Source of the DNA: Planctomycetaceae bacterium
GTDB lineage: Bacteria; Planctomycetota; Planctomycetia; Planctomycetales; Planctomycetaceae
NCBI GenBank assembly: GCA_017795105.1
Contig: CP051247.1
Coordinates: 4,558,001-4,622,000, forward strand
Length of the DNA: 64,000 nt
Direction of reading: 5' to 3'
Every line of letters starts with the position of its first letter. The first letter of the stretch is position 1. Under the pieces are notes generated by a model that ran no database searches, had not been told where the DNA came from, and worked only from the letters and a program-made list of their open reading frames with translations. The position numbers and the translations under genes were made by a program. Positions 56,919 to 64,000 of this stretch are shown here, in pieces.

Positions 56919-58349
56919 GTGTCACACGACATCTATCAGAATCCTCTCAATACCCGTTACGCTTCCCGAGCCATGAGCGGCATCTGGTCGGCTCAGAAGA
57001 AGCATTCCACCTGGCGTCGCCTCTGGCTGGCGCTGGCGGAATCTCAGCAGGAGCTCGGCCTCGAAATCTCCGATGCTCAGCTCAACGAACTGCGCGAGCA
57101 TCTCGATGAGATCGATTTCGATCTCGCCGCCCGTTACGAAAAAGAGAAGCGGCACGATGTGATGGCTCACGTGCATACGTGGGGTGATCAGTGCCCGACC
57201 GCTCGGCCGATCATCCACCTCGGAGCGACCAGCTGCTTCGTGACGGACAACTCCGAACTGATTCAGATCCGCGAGAGTCTGCTGCTCATCCGCAATCGGC
57301 TCGTCGCCGTGATTGATCAGCTGGCGAAGTTCGCCGAGCAGTATCGCGACCTGCCGTGTCTCGGCTTCACCCACCTGCAGCCGGCTCAGCCTATTACGGT
57401 TGGCAAACGGGCCACGCTCTGGTGCTACGATCTGGTGCTCGACCTCGAAGAGATCGAACATCGTCTCGAGACGCTGAAGATGCGGGGCATCAAAGGGACA
57501 ACCGGAACGCAGGCGACCTTCCTGCAGTTGTTCAAAGGCGATCACGCCAAGGTCGATGCTCTCGATCGACTCGTCTGCCAGAAGATGGGCTTCGATGCCT
57601 CCTACGCGGTCACCGGACAGACTTATTCCCGGAAGATCGATGCTCAGGTGCTGTCCTCGCTGAGCGGCATCGCCCAGTCGGCTCACAAGGCCGGTTCGGA
57701 TGTCCGGATTCTGCAGCATCGCAAGGAAGTTGAGGAACCGTTTGAGTCGACGCAGATCGGCTCCTCGGCCATGGCATACAAGCGGAATCCGATGCGGTCG
57801 GAACGCATGTGTGCGCTGGCCCGGTTCGCGATGTCGATGCAATCCAACGCCGATCAGACAATGGCGACGCAGTGGATGGAACGGACGCTGGACGACTCGG
57901 CCAACCGCCGGCTGTCGCTGCCGCAGGCGTTTCTGTCGGTCGATGCCATTCTGATTCTGTATCGCAATATCTGCGACGGCATGGTCGTTTACCCGAAAGT
58001 CATCGAGAAGAATCTCAACGCGGAGCTGCCGTTCATGGCGACCGAAGAGATCCTGATGGCCGGCGTCGAAGTCGGCGGCGATCGCCAGGACCTGCACGAA
58101 AAGATCCGCGTCCACAGCCAGGAAGCCTCGCGTGTGGTGAAAGAGCAGGGGCTGCCGAACGACCTGATCGAACGACTGTCGAAAGACGACGCGTTCGCCA
58201 AGATCGACCTGGCCGCAACACTCGACGCCCGCCGCTACATCGGACGTTCCCCGGAACAGGTTGACCAGTTCATCACCGCTCTGGTCGATCCGATCCGCGA
58301 GAAGTACGCCTCGGAACTGGGTGACGACGCCGAAGAACTGAAGGTCTGA
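56919..58349 (+). CDS. purB: Adenylosuccinate lyase
   Basis: A 476-residue enzyme from the GTG at 56919 (MSHDIYQNPLNTRYAS). It acts twice in purine synthesis, releasing fumarate from SAICAR and from adenylosuccinate. The superfamily signature GSSAMAYKRNPMRSE is present; GTTGTQATFLQLF and GFTHLQPAQP, with its active-site His, are also seen. It is closer to the long ADSL type than to the short B. subtilis type. Downstream are only repeats and a minus-strand gene. Confidence 0.95.
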   Translation: MSHDIYQNPLNTRYASRAMSGIWSAQKKHSTWRRLWLALAESQQELGLEISDAQLNELREHLDEIDFDLAARYEKEKRHDVMAHVHTWGDQCPTARPIIHLGATSCFVTDNSELIQIRESLLLIRNRLVAVIDQLAKFAEQYRDLPCLGFTHLQPAQPITVGKRATLWCYDLVLDLEEIEHRLETLKMRGIKGTTGTQATFLQLFKGDHAKVDALDRLVCQKMGFDASYAVTGQTYSRKIDAQVLSSLSGIAQSAHKAGSDVRILQHRKEVEEPFESTQIGSSAMAYKRNPMRSERMCALARFAMSMQSNADQTMATQWMERTLDDSANRRLSLPQAFLSVDAILILYRNICDGMVVYPKVIEKNLNAELPFMATEEILMAGVEVGGDRQDLHEKIRVHSQEASRVVKEQGLPNDLIERLSKDDAFAKIDLAATLDARRYIGRSPEQVDQFITALVDPIREKYASELGDDAEELKV

Positions 58350-58359
58350 TCGAAGCAAC

Positions 58360-58909
58360 TCGACCCTGAACCGGGGTGCCGGGTGCCACTGGCGTCTCGC
58401 CAGTGGATCAACTCGGATGGATCTTCGGTCGTTTGAGGTTGAGTGCGCCGGTCCTCAGTGCAATCGATTTGGATTGGACGGGCACTGGCGGGACGCCAGT
58501 GGCACACCGGGAATCACGTAGAACCAGGGGTGCCATGCTCACATCGCGAAGCAGGGTGAGCATGCCGATCGTGTTTGAAGTGAAGACTCGTGTGGAGGGA
58601 AGTGTCTTGAGCGAAGGCACTTCCCTTCAATGCGTTTAGGGTCGACTCCACAGGTGTAGAGCTTCCAATGAGGCCCGGTGACATTTCCCTCGACGGTTGG
58701 TGGGGTGGTCAACTGCAGTGGCATGCTTGCCCTACTGCGCGATGCAAGCATGGCACCCGTGACACGACCTTGAACCGGGGTGCCGGGTGCCACTGGCGTC
58801 CCGCCAGTGGATCAAGTCGGATGAATCTTCGGTCGTTTGAGGTTGGGTGCGCCGGTCCTCAGTGCAATCGATTTCGATTGGACGGGCACTGGCGGGACGC
58901 CAGTGACAC
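58360..58909. repeat. Repeat cluster between purB and the TPR gene
   Basis: Two direct copies (58360-58506 and 58765-58909, about 94% identical by eye) of an element whose ends are GCCACTGGCGT / ACGCCAGTGGC-type palindromes. Between them is an inverted pair of CATGC hairpins: GCATGCTCAC...GTGAGCATGC context at 58527-58566 and GCATGCTTGC ... GCAAGCATGG at 58721-58758. The arrangement is a nested composite. Confidence 0.85.
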
Positions 58910-58944
58910 CCTGCGGGGGGGCTCGTGGGACGTCGTTTCGGCAA

Positions 58945-60903
58945 TTACAGCAGATCGCTGAGGACGTGGGACTGGCGTTCGGAGATCTGGCGGATGCGGT
59001 CTTCGAGTTCTTCGGCCTGCTCGGGCTGGCCGGCTTTGCGGCAGACGTCGGCGGTCAGTTGCATCAGTTCGACGGCGAGGGGAGAGTCTTCGCCCAGTTC
59101 GGTGCTGCGAACGACCACGATTTTTCCGAGGCAGGCGGCGGCTTGATCGAACGACTCGGATTCCGCCAGTAGTCGGCCGAGCTGTTCCATCGTTTCGATC
59201 ACAGCGGGGTGATCGGGATGGTATTCTTCGCTCAGCAGTTCAATGCGGCGTTCGAGCAGTGCAACTTCTCGATGCGTGTGCCCGACGGCTCGGGCGTGAT
59301 CGAGTGCCTGTTCGACGAAGAAGTCTTCCATCATCGGCGGAAATTCGAGCTTCTTCTGCACCTGCTGAGCAGCCGCGAACGCGAACCACGAGGCCAGTCG
59401 GGGCTTGTTCAGACCGTCGTAAGCCTGGCTGAGCAGTTCATAGATCCGGAGTTGCGTCAGATCGGGAACTGATCGGTAGCCGCGGAGCAGTCGCAGAGCT
59501 TTTCGCATTAGCTGACGTACGAGTCGGTACTGACCCTGGTCGATGCAGAGCTGTCCCAGCCGCGTCAGACCGTAAGCGGTGGCCAGGGAGTCTTCGCCGA
59601 ACGTGTTTTCGTAGATTGAGAGACCGCCCGCCGCCGTCTGAGTGCCACGTTGACCGCGATGCGTGACCTGGAACAGATCGGCCAGATCGAAGATCGACTG
59701 AGCCATCAGCGGATGATTCCGGACGAGACGTTTGCGGAAGATCTGCATCGAGGTCTGCAGGTGCGTTTCGCGATCGTTGGGCAGCGGGCTGATGTCGATT
59801 TCACGCGGGATCCGTCCGACGAGCTGACTGAGCCGCCCTTCGTAAATGCTCCCGACAAGCTTGTTGTCGTCGATCATTCCCGGTAGCCGCTTCAGCTCGC
59901 TCTTGATAACACTTTCTTTACCGAGCAGCACGGCAATATCGAGCCGCTGCAGGTGAAGCTCGACCATCAGACGTCCAGACGCCTGCTGATTGCGGGCATG
60001 AACGCGGGCCAGGTGATTGATCTCGGCTTCGGCGGTGAGGAATCGCCCCTGTTCTTTCAGGATACGGCAGCGAAGGACCTGTCCTTTGAGGCGTTCGGTC
60101 GTGTCCGGTTGATCGTCGGGAAACGAGGCCAGGTAAAGCTCGATCTGATCGGCGGCCGCGGCGAGCTCGCCGCATTCGATCTGGACCTGAGCAAGGTTGT
60201 ACCGCGATTGCCGGACGAGGAGATTGTCTTCGGGAAACCGCTCCTGTCTCAGCTGCAGGGCCCGGGCATGGTGCAGCCGGGCTTCCTGAAATTTGCATTG
60301 CAGCCGCAGCAGTTCCCCGAGATTGTTATGAAGCGTTGAAAGGGGAGCCGCACATGTCGATTCGGCTTTGGGATCGTAATCGGTGATCGCACACTGCCAG
60401 ACATGAATCGCATCGTCGATCCGATTCTCGGCCAGCAGGGCGGAGCCCAGATTGTTCAGCGTCCGAATCCGCATGTTCTGTGATTCGGTGGACTGATCGG
60501 AGATATGTTTCAACAGCAGACGACTGATCGACTTGACCGCCGGCCAGCGGCGGGCGTTGCCAAGGGCTTCGCTGAGTTGAAGCAGGTTCTGAAACCAGGC
60601 GGTGAGTTCGTTGGAACCGCGATGCTCGCTGACGACCTGATTGAATTCGTCGTTCAGTGTGGCCTGCGTCCATTCGACGCTGAGCTCGTTCCCGCTTTTG
60701 ATTGCGATCTGAAACAGGCTCGCGATGGCTTCAAACCGCTCCGGGAGACGCGATGCGTCTGCGACCGGGATTTCGGTCAACTGCGACTGACAGGCCTCGC
60801 GAGCCTGATCGAACTTGCGATCGGCGAGCAGAAGCCGGACCTTCTGCGCCAGCGGACCTTCCGGGACCGCCGAGAGAATCGGGTTCGCTACGTCAGTTTG
60901 CAT
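58945..60903 (-). CDS. Tetratricopeptide repeat protein
   Basis: A 652-residue, mostly helical protein with TPR-type repeats, e.g. RTLNNLGSALLAENRIDDAIHVW, STLHNNLGELLRLQCKFQEARLHHARAL, QSRYNLAQVQIECGELAAAADQIE, YGLTRLGQLCIDQGQYRLVRQLMRKAL, ETMEQLGRLLAESESFDQAAACLG. No signal peptide or membrane helix is seen, so it is probably cytoplasmic. TPR arrays bind protein partners; the partner is not visible. Start ATG. It is followed on its strand by repeats and preceded by a long gap to the coiled-coil gene. Confidence 0.88.
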   Translation of the reverse strand: MQTDVANPILSAVPEGPLAQKVRLLLADRKFDQAREACQSQLTEIPVADASRLPERFEAIASLFQIAIKSGNELSVEWTQATLNDEFNQVVSEHRGSNELTAWFQNLLQLSEALGNARRWPAVKSISRLLLKHISDQSTESQNMRIRTLNNLGSALLAENRIDDAIHVWQCAITDYDPKAESTCAAPLSTLHNNLGELLRLQCKFQEARLHHARALQLRQERFPEDNLLVRQSRYNLAQVQIECGELAAAADQIELYLASFPDDQPDTTERLKGQVLRCRILKEQGRFLTAEAEINHLARVHARNQQASGRLMVELHLQRLDIAVLLGKESVIKSELKRLPGMIDDNKLVGSIYEGRLSQLVGRIPREIDISPLPNDRETHLQTSMQIFRKRLVRNHPLMAQSIFDLADLFQVTHRGQRGTQTAAGGLSIYENTFGEDSLATAYGLTRLGQLCIDQGQYRLVRQLMRKALRLLRGYRSVPDLTQLRIYELLSQAYDGLNKPRLASWFAFAAAQQVQKKLEFPPMMEDFFVEQALDHARAVGHTHREVALLERRIELLSEEYHPDHPAVIETMEQLGRLLAESESFDQAAACLGKIVVVRSTELGEDSPLAVELMQLTADVCRKAGQPEQAEELEDRIRQISERQSHVLSDLL

Positions 60904-61179
60904 GTGAAATGATGCGGCGCTTGAGGCAAATCCATCCTCAGCCGCCCACGCGGCTGATCTCTTCGCTGGCTTACGGCCCGCCTGCAGAACGGAGTCTGTA
61001 AGCTCAGCGCCTCGGAAACGGCTTCAATGGCCTCGTTTGAGCCTGAATCCAAGAATCCTGCGGTCCATTGTGAAGAACCGTCCGGGGAGACACAAGGAAA
61101 TAATCGTTCAACTCCGTTCACAAACGTGTTCTGACCTTCCGGCTCTTTTCAGCTTGCCGAAAGCTTCCAGGGGGCCAGA

Positions 61180-64000
61180 TTACACATCAAGTGCCCAGTC
61201 TGCCTGATCATCATCGCTGTCGTTCGGGGGCCCTTCCGGTGAAGAAGTTGAGTCGCCTTCGTCACTGAGACCGAGTTCCCTGCGCTCGAGTTGAGACATT
61301 TTGTCTCGCATCTTACGCAGTTCGAGCCCGCGGCGATTCTCCATCAGTTGCCAGAGTTGATTCAGATCACTGCGGAGATGATCGAGCTGGTACTCATTCG
61401 GGATCTTCTCTTCAAGCGTTTCCACCTGACGGGTCAGTCGCCCGGCTTCCAGAGTCGTGATGACATCGAGTTTGTGCGTCTCGGCGATCTTCTTCTTGAG
61501 CTGCCCGGCCAGCGAACGCAGCGATTCGGCATTGTCGCGGCGGCGTTCTTCCAGCTGATCGGTCATTCGCTGTTTCTGGTTCGGCGTCCAGGCATCGAGT
61601 TTGAGCAGCATGCGAGCCGAACGATACGACCCGGCTTCAATCTGCTGTTCGAACGCTTCTTCCCAAGTCACCTGGCCCTGTTGCAGGACGAGCAGAATCT
61701 GCTGTTCCAGCGTCGATGGCGTCAGCTTGCAACGCCAGTCTTCTTCCAGCGTAATGCCCGGAATCTTGAGCAGGACTCCATTCAACAGACACTGCGGATC
61801 CTGCTCAGCAATGCGAGGCTCTTCGGTCGGATGGAACAGCTGGCTGATCCGATCCATGCTTCTCCGGCACGCCGTAAGAGCCGAGCGGTGAGCGTGGTGG
61901 CCATGCATCTTGTCCAACTGCTGCATCTCCCGGAAGACCGAGTTTTGCCGCCGTTCGATTTCGTCACGCAGTTCATTCACTTCCTGCGGAACCAGCACGC
62001 TCTCGATACCGGGATAAGAAGCCGCGAGGACCAGCCAGTGAGACGCGAACTCGATCGCTTCCTGAACATGATTGTAAAGCTCGCGGCCTTCGACCGTGAC
62101 CGCTTCCTGTTCCGAGAGGATCACTCGAGTATCGCCATCGACGAGGAGCACGCTGTGTGAGAGCCGCCGAATCTCGGATTCGACCACTGCACTCTGGTTG
62201 AGCTTGTTCTCGATGATCGATTTGAGCAGTCGTGAAATGTGGGCCTGGAGAATCTGACGGGCCCGCCATTCATCGATGGCTCTCGGCTGCCGAACGGTGG
62301 TCGGGGCATGCACACTCCAGAACGCTCGCGAGAACAACGGCGTACTGATGTGGTACGGGAGAATTTCCTCGAAGGCCCGTGGTTTCCAGGCAATGACCTG
62401 GGCACGAATCGCCCGCGCATCCGATTCGATCGAGGCCGCTCCGGGACGATAAAAGTACTGATCGAGACGAAGTCCATTGGAGCGTGATGCAAACGAGGCG
62501 ACGCGACTGCAGTAGTTGTAAAAGTGCGTCTGCGAAGACTCGATCGTGAAACTCCGGAGCAGGTCAGTGGCTGCTCGGGAACCGGTCGTCACTGCTCCAC
62601 GAATGAGTGCAGCCCGCAACAGGAACGCTTCCGGCGACGAACCATTTCGCACCAGCTCCTGAGCGTCTTTCCGATGTGTGTCGGTCAGGGTTTCGAACTC
62701 GCGGGCAATGCGGCCGGAAGAAAGCCGGACTCGATCGCCCATGACCAGGATGGCGATCAACCACGGAGGAGGAGCCGGGATGGAAAGATCCTTGTCGACG
62801 TTTCCGTGCAGACAATTCGACACCTGATACGCCCAGGCGTACTCGCCCAGCGTAATCAGCTCCCACGTCAGCCGGCTGAGATAAGAGACGCGATCGAAGC
62901 GGTTCTGAGCGGCGGCGGCCCGTTCGGCATATTCAATGACCTGTGAGAAATCGAGCTCTATGGGCTCCAACTCAAGCGGTGGGGGCGGAGGCGGCGTCGC
63001 TTCCGCTTCGGCGGAGTACTTCAACTCTTCCTGGACGCTGGCGGAAAGAGAACCTCGAATGACGTCCCCGGACGATTCCCGCGTGTGCGGAGCCCGATCG
63101 TCGAAGTCTCCGAAGATCAGCGACTCATCGACGGGGTCTTCGTCTTCGAGTGAACCCTCGTCCTCCGCTCGTTCCGTTTCGGTCGCCGCCTGCGACGATT
63201 CTTCCAGCTGAGCGAAACCGCTTTCGAGATCGTGTGCGGTCAGAATTTTCTTCTCGCTGCCTCCCGAATCGATGTCGTCGAAAATGAAGTCGTTCTCTTC
63301 GTCATCAATCAGAGCCGAACTGTCGTCGTGGGAAGCGACGGGCTCGGCCGGGGATGAGGGCGGGGTGTCTGCTGAAGTGGACTCTGGTTTGGAAGCCTGG
63401 GGCACGACCGGAGTTTCCCCGAAATCGAACAGAGCCTTGAAGGCGTTCTCGGCTTCGCTGTAGCGATCGCGAATCGCCGGTTCCGGAGTTTCTTCGGCGG
63501 GAATCTCCGGCTCCGCGGCGATGATGGTCGAGTCCGACGCGGGGGGCGTTTTCAGCTGTTCGACCCGTTCGTACAGATCATGGGAGCCAGCGGCAACTTG
63601 AACGAGTTCGTCGGACAGCGGCAGAGTGGGGGAGGCTAGATCGGCTTCGAGACGCGAAAACTCCTGTTCGACCGACGCGGCTGCATCGTCCTGGCCCCGA
63701 TGTTCCTCGAAGTCGGAACGGAGGGCAGCGAGTCGAGTTCGCGCGGAGTTGAGCGTGGAAAGCGTCTCGGCGTGCGAACGGAGTTCAAGCCAGTTGGCAA
63801 CGGCGATGAGCTCGGTTGGAAGTCCTGCCGACTGATACCCCTCTTTGAGAGTTGCACGGAGGTCCCGCTCCTGAGCGAGGAACGATTCGATCGAGCTCTG
63901 AAGGTGATCACAGCCCTCGAGACGGTCCTGCCGAAGAACCTCGGCCTGAGACTGCAGCTGCTGCGCGAGAGTCTCGGCAGTTGACTGCAGGCGATCCAGA
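61180..64000 (-). CDS. Large coiled-coil protein, 5' end outside window
   Basis: The frame is open from 61180 to the end of the window, so at least 940 residues are encoded; the GTG at 63405 is internal. The visible N-terminal part is coiled coil (QSTAETLAQQLQ, ELRSHAETLSTLNSARTRLAALRSDFEEH), then a acidic, Ser/Pro/Asp-rich linker (about codons 205-360 of the visible part), a structured helical region (EYAERAAAAQNRFDRVSYLSRLTWEL), more helices, and a charged C-terminus. No family is recognised. It could be a scaffold. Confidence 0.7.
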   Translation of the reverse strand, partial: LDRLQSTAETLAQQLQSQAEVLRQDRLEGCDHLQSSIESFLAQERDLRATLKEGYQSAGLPTELIAVANWLELRSHAETLSTLNSARTRLAALRSDFEEHRGQDDAAASVEQEFSRLEADLASPTLPLSDELVQVAAGSHDLYERVEQLKTPPASDSTIIAAEPEIPAEETPEPAIRDRYSEAENAFKALFDFGETPVVPQASKPESTSADTPPSSPAEPVASHDDSSALIDDEENDFIFDDIDSGGSEKKILTAHDLESGFAQLEESSQAATETERAEDEGSLEDEDPVDESLIFGDFDDRAPHTRESSGDVIRGSLSASVQEELKYSAEAEATPPPPPPLELEPIELDFSQVIEYAERAAAAQNRFDRVSYLSRLTWELITLGEYAWAYQVSNCLHGNVDKDLSIPAPPPWLIAILVMGDRVRLSSGRIAREFETLTDTHRKDAQELVRNGSSPEAFLLRAALIRGAVTTGSRAATDLLRSFTIESSQTHFYNYCSRVASFASRSNGLRLDQYFYRPGAASIESDARAIRAQVIAWKPRAFEEILPYHISTPLFSRAFWSVHAPTTVRQPRAIDEWRARQILQAHISRLLKSIIENKLNQSAVVESEIRRLSHSVLLVDGDTRVILSEQEAVTVEGRELYNHVQEAIEFASHWLVLAASYPGIESVLVPQEVNELRDEIERRQNSVFREMQQLDKMHGHHAHRSALTACRRSMDRISQLFHPTEEPRIAEQDPQCLLNGVLLKIPGITLEEDWRCKLTPSTLEQQILLVLQQGQVTWEEAFEQQIEAGSYRSARMLLKLDAWTPNQKQRMTDQLEERRRDNAESLRSLAGQLKKKIAETHKLDVITTLEAGRLTRQVETLEEKIPNEYQLDHLRSDLNQLWQLMENRRGLELRKMRDKMSQLERRELGLSDEGDSTSSPEGPPNDSDDDQADWALDV

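Noticed and set aside
56922..58358. 478-codon open frame antisense to purB
   Set aside because: purB in the other strand has full family motifs. Long antisense frames are expected at this GC content and codon bias, and the antisense product shows no domain.

Overview
The window is 64 kb of a high-GC chromosome from a member of the Planctomycetota, most likely the Planctomycetaceae/Gimesia-Rubinisphaera side. The evidence is a set of lineage-typical families: a DUF1501 protein paired with a giant cytochrome/WD40/DUF1549/DUF1553 protein, a DUF1559 pseudopilin-like protein, a secreted sulfatase, a DUF4175-like giant coiled-coil protein next to a VWA-type membrane protein, and a squalene-hopene cyclase. 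It is ordinary chromosome: housekeeping genes are scattered among lineage-specific genes, and there is no phage, plasmid, transposase or CRISPR array.

Layout. 1-5 kb: the 3' end of trxB, then an apparent operon of M24 peptidase, BioF-like synthase and haloalkane-dehalogenase/OleB-like hydrolase, with a rhomboid protease convergent to it. 5-12.3 kb: translation and cell-wall genes (rpmE type B, prfA, prmC, murA, aspS) and a small monooxygenase-like protein. 12.6-16 kb: secreted intradiol dioxygenase, two exported proteins (one with HExxH) and a small membrane protein. 16-17.6 kb: tRNA-Arg(CCU) and an Ldh-family protein that lacks the usual histidines. 17.7-24.3 kb: the DUF1501/PSD1-type pair. 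24.7-26.9 kb: a cobalamin riboswitch upstream of a DUF1559 gene and a multi-spanning membrane protein. 27-27.7 kb: a DUF433/DUF5615-type toxin-antitoxin pair and tRNA-Arg(UCU). 27.7-46.4 kb, nearly all on the minus strand: glycosyltransferase, FloA, a VWA / DUF4175 / cyclase-repeat triad, a ferredoxin-squalene cyclase pair, a GcvH-like protein and a lipoprotein. 46.7-64 kb: sulfatase, fba, HEAT-repeat lipoprotein, leuCD, ffh, purB, a TPR protein and a large coiled-coil protein running off the end.

Most unusual points. (1) A B12 riboswitch controls a pseudopilin-like gene. Its leader contains a terminator hairpin and an 11-bp sequence perfectly complementary to the Shine-Dalgarno region, which suggests cobalamin-regulated surface or uptake functions. 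(2) Intergenic regions are full of small structured repeats. One family has two consecutive hairpins: the first stem varies, the second covaries around a GNA triloop, and a CAAGAGGT tail follows. Other families are paired palindromes or MITE-like elements. (3) A 286-bp-period tandem duplication lies between ffh and purB.

All family assignments come from reading motifs in the translated sequence; no database search was run.
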